A DNA stretch of 64,000 nucleotides. It comes from Planctomycetaceae bacterium (lineage in GTDB: Bacteria > Planctomycetota > Phycisphaerae > Phycisphaerales > SM1A02). Below, one piece after another: positions 41,619 to 49,376 of this stretch (within the stretch, counting starts at the first letter, position 1; every line of letters starts with the position of its first letter). The position numbers were made by a program, and so were the translations under genes. Location: positions 186,001-250,000 of the forward strand of contig JAIXYQ010000010.1 of NCBI GenBank assembly GCA_027490145.1, in the 5' to 3' direction. Below the pieces are notes generated by a model that ran no database searches, was not told the DNA's origin, and worked only from the letters and a program-made list of their open reading frames with translations.

Positions 41619-42521
41619 ATGACCACCGCCACCGTGGCCGCCACCACCCATCCCGTGATCGCCGAACAGGCCGAGCAGTTCCTCAAGACCGGTCAGCGCA
41701 TGAAGGCCATCGACCTGCTCCGCCCGATCGCCACCACCGGCGAGGATGCCGCCCTGGCCGTCCGTCTGGCGTCCATGCTCGAGTCGGTGGGCGAGGATGA
41801 AGAGGCCATCTCGCTGCTGGAGCGCGTCTGCCGCATGCCGACGCCGCCGATGAACGCCCTGGTCAACCTGGCGATCATGTACGAGGATGCCGGCGACTAT
41901 CTGCGCGCCGAGCGCTGCCTGCGCAAGGTGCTCGAGACCGAGCCCGGCCACGAGCGCGCGCGGCTCTTCCTGAAGGACGTGCTGGCCAGCCGCGACTGCC
42001 TCTACGACGAGGACCAGGCGCGCGACGATGCCAAGCGCAACCAGATGCTCGACCAGCCCGTCACGGACTTCGAACTCTCCGTGCGTGCGCGCAACTGCCT
42101 CAAGAAGATGCAGATCCGCACGCTCGGCGACCTGCTCAAGATCACCGAGAGCGAACTGCTTGCGTACAAGAACTTCGGCGAGACCAGCCTGATCGAGATC
42201 AAGCAGATGCTCACGGCCAAGGGTCTTCGCCTGGGCCAGGGCCTCGAGGGCGCCGGCTACGCACGCGTGCGCAACGAGATCTACGAGAAGCTCAAGGAGC
42301 AGGTCGGCGCCGAGGTGCTCGAGAAGTCCGTCGCGTCGCTCGAGTTCAGCGTGCGCTGCCGCAAGGCGCTCCAGATGCTCGGCGTGCAGACGCTGGGCGA
42401 CCTGGCCAGCCGCACCGAGGCCGAACTCATGGGCGTCAAGAACTTCGGCCAGACCAGCCTTGACGAGATCCGTGAGCGCCTGGCCGACCACGGCCTGGGC
42501 CTCCGCACGCTCGAGGGCTGA
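41619..42521 (+). CDS. TPR protein with two RNA polymerase alpha C-terminal domains
   Basis: A 300-aa protein. Residues 15-125 hold about three TPR repeats (AISLLERVCRMP, NALVNLAIMYEDAGDYLRAERCL). Residues 151-206 and 241-297 are two copies of the RNA polymerase alpha C-terminal domain: ELSVRARNCLKKMQIRTLGD ... KNFGETSLIEIK and EFSVRCRKALQMLGVQTLGD ... KNFGQTSLDEIR, against SVRSYNCLKRAGINTVEEL ... RNLGRKSLEE in RpoA. There is no assembly domain, so it cannot replace alpha in the core. It may bind UP-element DNA or activators as a transcription cofactor. GAGGAG lies before the ATG. The pattern is reported as alpha-CTD-containing proteins in planctomycetes. Confidence 0.82.
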   Translation: MTTATVAATTHPVIAEQAEQFLKTGQRMKAIDLLRPIATTGEDAALAVRLASMLESVGEDEEAISLLERVCRMPTPPMNALVNLAIMYEDAGDYLRAERCLRKVLETEPGHERARLFLKDVLASRDCLYDEDQARDDAKRNQMLDQPVTDFELSVRARNCLKKMQIRTLGDLLKITESELLAYKNFGETSLIEIKQMLTAKGLRLGQGLEGAGYARVRNEIYEKLKEQVGAEVLEKSVASLEFSVRCRKALQMLGVQTLGDLASRTEAELMGVKNFGQTSLDEIRERLADHGLGLRTLEG

Positions 42522-42608
42522 TCCCGCGCGTCCGCGATTCTCAAGCGGCTTCCCGCTGCCTGTCGATCCCTGCCCCAGCGGCACGCCGATGTCGCGTGGA
42601 GGTGTGGC

Positions 42609-44024
42609 ATGGCTGGCCGGACGAGCGTGGGTGCATGGGCAAGGCGGATCGTGATCGCCGCGTGCGGTTGGTCGGTGGTGGCCTCGTGCTCATCGCCGCC
42701 TTCGCCCGAGGCAGCGACGAGCAAGCCGGCACCGCCGATGACCGTGGATCGCCAGCCGCCGACGACGCCCGTCGAGGTCGCCGTGGCGCCTTCGCCTGAA
42801 CCTGCCAAGCCAGCGCCGGCGCCGGCCTTCGCGCCCAGGTTCGACCCACCGCGTCCGACGCCTCCGAAGGTCGAGCCGACGGTGCGGGTGCGCGTGGGCA
42901 CCAGGCTGCGGACGCCACAGTCGTTCGCGTGCCCGTCGGGCGAGTTCACGGTCTCTCGGGGCAACGAGCGTTGGACGGCCGCAGCGCCGCTGCGCGTGGC
43001 CGCCACGTCGGCCGGGTGGCAGGTGACGGCCAAGGGCAGTGCGAGGTCGTTCGCTGCCGGGCCGCTGGAGTTGCGTCCGATCGGCAAGGCCTCGATCGAG
43101 TGGGATGGCGCGGGCTGGCCCGGTGTCGCCACGCTCGTCGCGCTGCCCGAGGGCCTCGATGTGATGATGGAGGTCGGCGTCGAGGAGTACCTGCCGGGCG
43201 TCCTGGCCAAGGAGCTCTACCCCCAGTGGGACGAGGATGCGTTCCGGGCGCAGGCGGTGGCGGCGCGCAGCTGGGTGCTGGTCGAGGAGTCGCGCTGGGA
43301 AGGTCGCCGCCACTACGACGTGACCAGCGGCGAGTCGAGCCAGGCGTGGGCCGGGCACACGCGCAATGCCCGCGCACGCGAAGCCGTCGCCGCCACGCGC
43401 GGCATGGTGCTCGTCTTCGAGGGCGGCGTCGTGCCTGCGTTCTACTCGAGTTCGTGCGGCGGACGCGGCGCCAACGCGCTCGGGAGCGTGACCCTGAACC
43501 CCAACCACGACATCGCCCCGGTGCGCTCGGGTGACCAGCCTGCACGCACGGGGTGCTGCGAGTCGCCCTCGTTCAAGGCATCGTCGAACTACCGGTGGAG
43601 CGCCACGCTGCCCGCGGCCACGGTGCAGCAGGCGATTCGTGGCTTCGGTCAGCGCAATGGCTTCCCGACCTGGGCCGGCATCGACGTGCCGATCGCGATC
43701 GAGGCATCGCAAACCGCTTCGAACGGCCGGCCGATCGAGTACCGACTGCGCTTCAAGGATCGGAATCCGGTGGTGATCCCGGCGTCGCGGCTGCGCGAAG
43801 CGATCAACGGGGGCATCCCCGGCGAGGGTGGTTCGCGCACCCTCAAGAGCGATGACTTCACGGTGGCCTCGACGCCCAAGGGCCTCGTCTTCACGGGTCG
43901 TGGCTTCGGTCACGGCGTCGGCATGTGCCAGCATGGTGCCCAGGCCACGGCGAAGGCAGGCAAGAGCTGGCAGCAGATCCTCGAGCGCTACTATCCGGGA
44001 GCCCGGTGCGAGCGCGCCTGGTAG
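42609..44024 (+). CDS. SpoIID/LytB-domain lipoprotein (peptidoglycan lytic enzyme)
   Basis: A 471-aa exported lipoprotein: signal sequence ending in the lipobox VASC (Cys about residue 27), a Pro-rich linker of about 60 residues, then a SpoIID domain. The block GVEEYLPGVLAKELYPQWDEDAFRAQAVAARSWVL carries the catalytic Glu (KEL). FYSSSCGG and the C-terminal GRGFGHGVGMCQHGA complete the fold. SpoIID-type enzymes cut denuded glycan strands of peptidoglycan; outside sporulating bacteria they act in division or wall turnover. Its presence agrees with the finding that planctomycetes do have peptidoglycan. Confidence 0.85.
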   Translation: MAGRTSVGAWARRIVIAACGWSVVASCSSPPSPEAATSKPAPPMTVDRQPPTTPVEVAVAPSPEPAKPAPAPAFAPRFDPPRPTPPKVEPTVRVRVGTRLRTPQSFACPSGEFTVSRGNERWTAAAPLRVAATSAGWQVTAKGSARSFAAGPLELRPIGKASIEWDGAGWPGVATLVALPEGLDVMMEVGVEEYLPGVLAKELYPQWDEDAFRAQAVAARSWVLVEESRWEGRRHYDVTSGESSQAWAGHTRNARAREAVAATRGMVLVFEGGVVPAFYSSSCGGRGANALGSVTLNPNHDIAPVRSGDQPARTGCCESPSFKASSNYRWSATLPAATVQQAIRGFGQRNGFPTWAGIDVPIAIEASQTASNGRPIEYRLRFKDRNPVVIPASRLREAINGGIPGEGGSRTLKSDDFTVASTPKGLVFTGRGFGHGVGMCQHGAQATAKAGKSWQQILERYYPGARCERAW

Positions 44025-44048
44025 CGCACCCACCGGCACGGATCCCAC

Positions 44049-44702
44049 ATGTTCACCGGCATCGTCCAGCACGTGGGTCGCATCACGGCCGCCCAGCCGA
44101 CCGCGGCCGGCGTGCGGTTGACCCTCGATCCATGCGGCTGGTCGCATCGCCCGGCACGGGGTGATTCCATCGCCGTCTCGGGGACCTGCCTGACGGTCGT
44201 CCAGGTCGATGCCGGTGCATGGAGTTTCGACGTCATTCCCCAGACGCTCGCGCGCACCACGCTGGGCTCGATGGGTTCGGCGTCCGCTTCGATGGGTTCC
44301 GCGTCAGGCGATGCTGCGCTGCAGCCGGGTCGATCGGTGAATCTTGAGCACGCGGTGCTCGCCTCGACGCCCATGGGCGGTCACATCGTGCAGGGACATG
44401 TCGATGGCGTGGGTCGGGTGGCCGCGATCTCGACGACGGGGGAGTGGCGCGTACGCATCGAGCCGCCGGCCGACGCCGCATCCAGCATCGTCGCGCAGGG
44501 CTCCATCACGGTCGACGGCGTCTCGCTGACCGTTGCAGGCGCCGCGGCGGATGGATCGTGGTTCGAGGTCGCGCTCATTCCCGAGACGCTCGCTCGCACC
44601 ACCCTCGCCTCGCTGGCGGTGGGTGACGCGGTGAACATCGAGGTCGATCACCTGGCCAAGCTCATCGCCCGGGAAGTCGAGCGCCGCCTGGCGCGCGGCT
44701 GA
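44049..44702 (+). CDS. ribE: Riboflavin synthase, alpha subunit
   Basis: A 217-aa enzyme made of two lumazine-binding barrels: MFTGIVQHVGR with SIAVSGTCLTV, and GGHIVQGHVDGVG with SITVDGVSLTV. It dismutates 6,7-dimethyl-8-ribityllumazine to riboflavin as a trimer in the cytoplasm. After FDVIPQTLARTTLG the first barrel carries an insert, SMGSASASMGSASG, encoded by a 21-bp tandem duplication (44268-44305), in the place where other enzymes go straight to the LxxGxxVNLE block. It should sit in a surface loop. The gene lies 24 bp after the SpoIID gene. Confidence 0.94.
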   Translation: MFTGIVQHVGRITAAQPTAAGVRLTLDPCGWSHRPARGDSIAVSGTCLTVVQVDAGAWSFDVIPQTLARTTLGSMGSASASMGSASGDAALQPGRSVNLEHAVLASTPMGGHIVQGHVDGVGRVAAISTTGEWRVRIEPPADAASSIVAQGSITVDGVSLTVAGAAADGSWFEVALIPETLARTTLASLAVGDAVNIEVDHLAKLIAREVERRLARG

Positions 44703-44780
44703 GCGGGTGCCACCGCGAGGGCAGGCGCGCAGCCGGGGGCCTAGGAAGCGGGAGCGCCGGCGCGTAGCCCACACTCGCGC

Positions 44781-45959
44781 TCAGGTGCGATCGATGCACA
44801 CCAGCGTGACGTCGTCGTGCAGCGGGGTTCCGGCGCAGGCTTCGTCGGTGTCGCGCCCGACGGCATCGCAGAAGGCCTGTGCCTCCGCCAGCGGGCGGTG
44901 GCGCGCGAACGACTGCAGGTAGCGGTCGTTCGGCAGGCGGTGCTTGTGCCGCAGCACGGCGGCATCGGGGAAGGCCTGCTCGAAACCGTCGGAGTGCAGC
45001 AGCAGCCGGTCGCCCGGAGCGAGTTCAAGCTCCGCTTCGCCGAAGGTCGTGCCCTCGAACACGCCCAGCAGTCCTCCGGTCGTTCCATGGGGCTCGAAGC
45101 CGCCGTCGGCGCGCGCGAGCAGGATCGGCGGATGCCCCGCGCAGCTGAACCGCACATGGCCGCTCTGCACGTCGATCACGGCGTAGACCGCGGTGGCGAA
45201 TCGTGACGCATGTTCCGAGCGAGCGAGCATCTCGGCGTTGAGCCGCTCGAGGCTCTCGGCCGGGCTCAGGATGCGGTACGCGTTGCCCGCGATGTCCTTG
45301 GTCGGCAGCGCGCGGCCGATGACCAGTGTCATCAGTGCCGCAGGCACGCCGTGGCCGACCGCATCGGTGATGAAGATGCCGAGCCTGCGTTCGTCCAGCC
45401 GCATCACGTTGTAGAGATCACCGCTGACGAACTCAGCGGGCTTCCACAGCGCGCCCATGCGGATCGAGCCCAGCGTGGGCAAGGACCGCGGGAGGAAGTC
45501 CCGTTGCACGCTCGAGGCCAGTTGCAGCTCGTCTGTGATCCGGTTCACCTCGGCACGCAGGTCGCCGCTGCTGGCGGTGGCGGCGATCGCCTCGCGCCGC
45601 ATGCGGTCCAGGTCCGCCTGGCGCTCAAGGAGCCCCAGCAGCATGCCTGCCACGAACTCCGGCGCCGCATCCGCGGGAGCGCGCGCCACGATGGGTTCGC
45701 CCGCATCGTCCGCGCCCAGGCAGAGCACGGGCACATGGCGCGACAGGGCATCCTCGACGAGCCCGCGGACCTGGGGATCGGCACTCGCGGAACCCAGGAC
45801 GAGCACGGCCTCGGCGCGGCGCACGCGGCTGCCGGCCTGCGCTGCATGGGCATCGCCGCCTTCGCAGGTGAAGGGGCCGGTTGCGGCCAGCGTGCGCGCG
45901 ACCGCGGCGGCGGTCGCGCCGTCCCGCGCTGCCAGGACCGTGACGGCACGCGGCCTCAC
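44781..45959 (-). CDS. SpoIIE/RsbU-type PP2C serine phosphatase
   Basis: A 392-aa protein. Residues 1-120 resemble a degenerate receiver-like alpha/beta domain (VTVLAARDGATAAAVARTL, AEAVLVLGSA). A short coiled coil follows (residues 130-160, AEVNRITDELQLASSVQRDFLPR), then the PP2C domain with SGDLYN, FITDAVGHGVPAALMT, LLLHSDGFEQA and HDDVTLVCI. The metal-binding Asp residues are kept except the second Asp of the first motif, which is Asn here. Such phosphatases dephosphorylate anti-sigma antagonists in partner-switching stress control. It is the last gene of the gluQ-DUF192 operon, with a GTG start overlapping its neighbour by four bases. Confidence 0.85.
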   Translation of the reverse strand: MRPRAVTVLAARDGATAAAVARTLAATGPFTCEGGDAHAAQAGSRVRRAEAVLVLGSASADPQVRGLVEDALSRHVPVLCLGADDAGEPIVARAPADAAPEFVAGMLLGLLERQADLDRMRREAIAATASSGDLRAEVNRITDELQLASSVQRDFLPRSLPTLGSIRMGALWKPAEFVSGDLYNVMRLDERRLGIFITDAVGHGVPAALMTLVIGRALPTKDIAGNAYRILSPAESLERLNAEMLARSEHASRFATAVYAVIDVQSGHVRFSCAGHPPILLARADGGFEPHGTTGGLLGVFEGTTFGEAELELAPGDRLLLHSDGFEQAFPDAAVLRHKHRLPNDRYLQSFARHRPLAEAQAFCDAVGRDTDEACAGTPLHDDVTLVCIDRT

Positions 45960-46441
45960 TTGGCGAGTTCCTTCAGGGCCTTGGCATCGAGCGTGACCTT
46001 GGTCCCCGCCCCGATGCCCAGTCGATCGATCGTGCCCGCCTTCAGCTCGATGACGAACTGCGCGGGCTTGCCGCTGGGATAGCGACGCAAGCGGTTGCGG
46101 TACGCCTCCTCGCTCTCGCCCTCGGCCCGCGGAGCCTCGGCCACCATGGTGTAGGCGGACACCACGAATCCCTGCGGATCGACATAGAGAATGTCCATGT
46201 CGGTGATGCAGTCGATCATCCAGAAACCCTGCGGCTGGGCCGAGCGGAACGCAAAGATCATGCCGCCGTGCTCGGGGATCTCGGCCACGCCGCCGAGTCC
46301 ACGGGTGCGCGAGGCATCATCGGCCGCAATGGTCAGGTCGAACGTCTCGCCCTTGATCTCGATCCTGCCCGGATCCGAGCCGCCGCACCCGGCGAGCAGT
46401 GCGGTCAGGGCCGTCACGATGATCATCACGAGCCGTGGCAT
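45956..46441 (-). CDS. DUF192 lipoprotein
   Basis: A 161-aa exported protein: hydrophobic signal (MIIVTALTALLAGC) with lipobox LAGC, then a DUF192 domain (FDLTIAADDASRTRGLGG, GMIFAFRSAQPQGFWMIDCITDMDILYVD, FVIELKAGTIDRLGIGAGTKV). The central FWM(x)xCxTDMDILY block matches the family's conserved FWMKNTLIPLDILF. The function is unknown; archaeal and bacterial members form small beta barrels. It overlaps both the upstream synthetase gene (16 nt) and the downstream phosphatase gene (4 nt). Confidence 0.85.
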   Translation of the reverse strand: MPRLVMIIVTALTALLAGCGGSDPGRIEIKGETFDLTIAADDASRTRGLGGVAEIPEHGGMIFAFRSAQPQGFWMIDCITDMDILYVDPQGFVVSAYTMVAEAPRAEGESEEAYRNRLRRYPSGKPAQFVIELKAGTIDRLGIGAGTKVTLDAKALKELAK

Positions 46442-47409
46442 GTCCAGCGGACGATATCCGGCGTCACTCGCAGGCGCGCCTGCCTGGCCACCAGCGACCG
46501 AAGTGCATCGGGCGTGACGGCGGCGGCGAGCTCGCCCGGCGTGGTCTCGCCACTGAGTTCGGCACCGCGGCACCAGTGCAGCATGAGCCGGCGCACACGC
46601 CCGGCCGAGGCGCCCGCAGCCGACAGGGAGCGCAACGAGAGCGCATCATGGCGCTTGGCCAGTCGACGATCGTCCTGATCGACGACCAGCGGGAGGTGCC
46701 ACCATCGTGGGCGCGTGCCGCCCAAGGCATCGATCAGGACCGATTGCAGGATGGCGCTGTCGAGGAGGTCCTCGCCGCGCACGACATCGGTCACGCCGGA
46801 GGCCAGGTCATCCACGACGACCGCGAGTTGGTAGCTCGGTCCTCCCGACTTCATCCACACCAGGGGATCGCCCCAGACCATCGAGGGATCGAGCGTGCGA
46901 TCGCCGTGCAGTTCGTCATGGATGGTGCGATCGCCGGCAGGGCAGGCGAAGCGATGGTTGCACGCCTGGGTCCGGAAGGACCAGGCATCACCCGGCGGAG
47001 GTCGCAGCGACGCGGGGAAGCGAAGCACGGCATCGCCTTCGTTGGGCGCGTTGGCCTCACTCGGCCCCGGTGGCACGATGGCCGCGGCCCGGACCTGCGC
47101 GCGCGAGTGGGGAGCCTCGAAGATGAGCCCCCGCGCGGCAAGCGCATGCATCGCCTGGCGGTGGCGATCCAGATGGCCCGACTGCAGTTCCGGTTCGCCG
47201 TCCCAGTCGACGCCGAGCCACTGCAGGCACCAGAGCGCATCGAGCCGGGCCTCGGCCGAGGCCCGCGAGGCATCGAGGTCTTCCAGGCGCAGCCGGATCG
47301 ACCAGCCGTGGGTTCGCGCCAGCGCCCAGGTGCACAGGAAGCTCCAGGCGTGACCAAGGTGCAGGTGGCCGGTCGGACTCGGCGCCAGGCGCGTGACGGT
47401 GACTGCCAT
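46426..47409 (-). CDS. gluQ: Glutamyl-Q tRNA(Asp) synthetase
   Basis: A 327-aa truncated glutamyl-tRNA synthetase without an anticodon-binding domain. It has the class I HIGH motif as GHLHLGH at residues 12-20 (RLAPSPTGHLHLGHAWS), the DLDASRA block, LVVDQDDRRLAKRHDAL in place of KMSKS, and the RGEDLLDSAILQ segment. Such YadB-type enzymes attach glutamate to the queuosine base of tRNA(Asp). The cysteine zinc cluster of E. coli YadB is not obvious. The start at 47409 (MAVTVTRLAPSP) is preferred over an ATG eight codons upstream. It is divergent from the pterin dehydratase gene with only 22 bp between. Confidence 0.88.
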   Translation of the reverse strand: MAVTVTRLAPSPTGHLHLGHAWSFLCTWALARTHGWSIRLRLEDLDASRASAEARLDALWCLQWLGVDWDGEPELQSGHLDRHRQAMHALAARGLIFEAPHSRAQVRAAAIVPPGPSEANAPNEGDAVLRFPASLRPPPGDAWSFRTQACNHRFACPAGDRTIHDELHGDRTLDPSMVWGDPLVWMKSGGPSYQLAVVVDDLASGVTDVVRGEDLLDSAILQSVLIDALGGTRPRWWHLPLVVDQDDRRLAKRHDALSLRSLSAAGASAGRVRRLMLHWCRGAELSGETTPGELAAAVTPDALRSLVARQARLRVTPDIVRWTCHGS

Positions 47410-47431
47410 CGCAGGCGAATATAGTCCTCGC

Positions 47432-47728
47432 ATGCACCGCTACTCCGACGCCGAGATCGACGCAGCGCTCAGCCGGCTCCCCGAATGGTCACGCGTCGGC
47501 GAGTGCATCCAGCGCACGTTCACCTTCGCCGGCTTCGTGCAGTCGATGGCGTTCGTCAACGGCATCGCGGATCACGCTGAACGGGTGCAGCACCACCCGG
47601 ACATCCTGGTGCGTTGGTCGAAGGTCACGCTCAGCCTGTCGACCCATGACGTCGGCGGCATCTCGGTGAAGGATGCCGACTTTGCGGCGCACGCCGATGC
47701 GGCGGCGGCCCTGCTCAAGAAGGGCTGA
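47432..47728 (+). CDS. phhB: 4a-hydroxytetrahydrobiopterin dehydratase
   Basis: A 98-aa pterin carbinolamine dehydratase of the usual size. The signature is LPEWSRVGECIQRTFTFAGF, then HAERVQHHPDILVRWSKVTLSLSTHDVGGIS with the catalytic His residues and the TH-x-x-GG turn. It dehydrates 4a-hydroxytetrahydropterin and can act with aromatic amino acid hydroxylases or in moco/folate-side reactions. No hydroxylase is nearby. The ATG at 47432 is preferred to one 13 codons earlier that overlaps the divergent gluQ start. Confidence 0.92.
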   Translation: MHRYSDAEIDAALSRLPEWSRVGECIQRTFTFAGFVQSMAFVNGIADHAERVQHHPDILVRWSKVTLSLSTHDVGGISVKDADFAAHADAAAALLKKG

Positions 47729-47743
47729 CCCGGGGCCCACTGC

Positions 47744-47797
47744 CTCGGGGCCGCATGCCTGCGGCCCGGCGCTCGGGGCCGCATGCCTGCGGCCCGG
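47744..47797. repeat. Tandem duplicated hairpin between phhB and mcsB
   Basis: A 26-bp unit occurs twice with a 28-bp period (47744-47769 and 47772-47797). Each unit contains GGGCCGCA-TGCC-TGCGGCCC, an 8-bp stem with a 4-nt loop. The pair fills the gap between two converging genes. No T-run follows. It may be a doubled terminator or a REP-like mobile repeat. Confidence 0.75.
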
Positions 47798-47824
47798 GGC
47801 GCACACCGGCCCGCCGGAAACGGT

Positions 47825-48892
47825 TCACCCGATCGAGGCCCGCAGCGGCGCGAGTGCATCGCGCAGGAGCGCGGCCCGCGCCGCCGCCTGCTGTTCAAGG
47901 GTCTCCATCGGATCGTTCGGTCGCGCGAGGGCGAGGTGCGCGGGCTGGACCTGCAGGAGCAGCCGGTGCACGAGCGTCGAGTCGATCGCTTCCGTCAAGC
48001 CGCTGGCGATTCCCAGCCGCAACCGACCAAGGAGCTTCATCGCCTCGTCCAACTGCATGAGCCGCGAGTGGGTGAGGAGCGCGGCCGCGCGGATGAACCG
48101 GTCCCGCGCGGCGGCCGGGGCCTTGGAGCGGTAGGTCTCGCGTGCGAGCCGTTCGTAGCGGATCACCTGCGGGATGATGCGGTCACGCAGCTCGCCGAGG
48201 ACCTCTTCGTCCCGCATGCCCAGCGTGATCTGGTTGCTGAGTTGGTAGAAGTCGCCCATCGGCTCGGAGCCTTCGCCGTGGAATCCACGCAGGGCCAGGT
48301 GGAGGTCCTTGGCCGCGCGGCGGACTCGGTCGAGCTCCGAGGTCAGCCGCAGGGCCGGCAGGTGGAGCATCACGCTCACACGGATGCCGCACCCGACGTT
48401 GGTCGGGCAGGCGGTCAGATAGCCCCAGCGGTGGTGCCAGGCGAAGTCGAGCGCCGATTCGGCCCCGCGGTCGAAGGCCGTGGCCGCCGCGAAGCACTCA
48501 TCGATGCGCAGGCCCGAATACATCGCCTGGATGCGGAGGTGGTCTTCCTCGTTGACCATGACCGAGAGCGTCTCGTCGGCCGAGATGCCGACGGCACGCG
48601 GCGCGTCCGAGGCTGCGAACTGCTTGCTCACCAGGTGGCGCTCGACCATCTGGGTGCGCTGTTCGGCAGGGCACTCCTGCAGGTCCACCCAGCCGAGCAT
48701 GCGGCCCCACGATGCGCCCTGCGCGCGATCACGGACCATCGACACGACCTCGCGACGCTGCATGGTCGACGCCCGGTTCGTGAAGGGGAACCCAGCGAGG
48801 TTGCGGGCCAGGCGAACGCGGCTGGCCACGACCACGTCGGCATCGCGGCCGAGCGGTCCGAGCCAGGGGCCACCGTTCTCGATCGGCTTCAT
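47825..48892 (-). CDS. mcsB: Protein arginine kinase McsB
   Basis: A 355-aa phosphagen-kinase-fold enzyme: SRVRLARNLAGFPF at residues 24-37, NEEDHLRIQ at 114-122, the CPTNVGCGIR signature at 162-171 and FHGEGSEPMGDFYQLSNQITLG at 204-225. The small N-terminal domain typical of eukaryotic creatine kinases is missing, which marks McsB. It phosphorylates arginine residues in proteins and so marks them for ClpCP in Firmicutes; there it also inactivates CtsR. It is coupled by a 4-nt overlap to mcsA. No ctsR or clpC is present in the window. Confidence 0.92.
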   Translation of the reverse strand: MKPIENGGPWLGPLGRDADVVVASRVRLARNLAGFPFTNRASTMQRREVVSMVRDRAQGASWGRMLGWVDLQECPAEQRTQMVERHLVSKQFAASDAPRAVGISADETLSVMVNEEDHLRIQAMYSGLRIDECFAAATAFDRGAESALDFAWHHRWGYLTACPTNVGCGIRVSVMLHLPALRLTSELDRVRRAAKDLHLALRGFHGEGSEPMGDFYQLSNQITLGMRDEEVLGELRDRIIPQVIRYERLARETYRSKAPAAARDRFIRAAALLTHSRLMQLDEAMKLLGRLRLGIASGLTEAIDSTLVHRLLLQVQPAHLALARPNDPMETLEQQAAARAALLRDALAPLRASIG

Positions 48893-49374
48893 GCCTGATG
48901 CCCCGAGGGGAGGCCATCCACCTCACGCAACGCGTTGCGGACCTGTGCAGCGACCTCGTATCGCTCGGCCGCCACGGCCTGCTCCAGGTCCTTCAGGAGC
49001 CGTGCTCGGTAAGCGTGGCGGGCCTCGGCGTCGTCGCGACGGGCAGGAGCTCGGCCGCAGTGCGCCGTGGCGCCGCCCTGCGCGCGTTGGATCGCCTGGT
49101 CGATGACGGGGGCCAGGGCATCGAAGCACGCCGAGCAACCCGCGAGGTTGTGCTTGCGGAACTCCGCCAGGGTCATGCCGCACCCGCCGCAGGCCGGTTG
49201 ATGCCGCTGGCCGGTCAAGTGGGCCGCCAGCAGCTCGGCGATCGGCGCGCCGGCCGGCACGTGGTTGAGTTGCACCACCGCATGCTCGGCACACAGATGG
49301 ACGGTCATCTGCACGCCGCCAGAGATCACCGTCTCATGCACGACGGCCGGCTTGTCGCACTGGTCGCACTTCAT
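48889..49374 (-). CDS. mcsA: McsA-type zinc finger / UVR protein, activator of McsB
   Basis: A 161-aa protein with paired cysteines (KCDQCDKP at residues 2-9, LCAEH near 27, CGGCGMTLAEF near 63, CSACFD near 82) that bind zinc, and a C-terminal UVR motif (LLKDLEQAVAAERYEVAAQVRNALRE). This is the McsA build: it activates the arginine kinase and bridges it to the Clp machinery. It overlaps mcsB by four bases and follows kdsA by two bases, so all three are on one message. It starts at 49374; an upstream in-frame extension lies within kdsA. Confidence 0.9.
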   Translation of the reverse strand: MKCDQCDKPAVVHETVISGGVQMTVHLCAEHAVVQLNHVPAGAPIAELLAAHLTGQRHQPACGGCGMTLAEFRKHNLAGCSACFDALAPVIDQAIQRAQGGATAHCGRAPARRDDAEARHAYRARLLKDLEQAVAAERYEVAAQVRNALREVDGLPSGHQA

Positions 49375-49376
49375 CG

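Noticed and set aside
46268-47424. Plus-strand frames opposite Glu-Q-RS
   Set aside because: The opposite strand has clear class I synthetase motifs; these frames have none.
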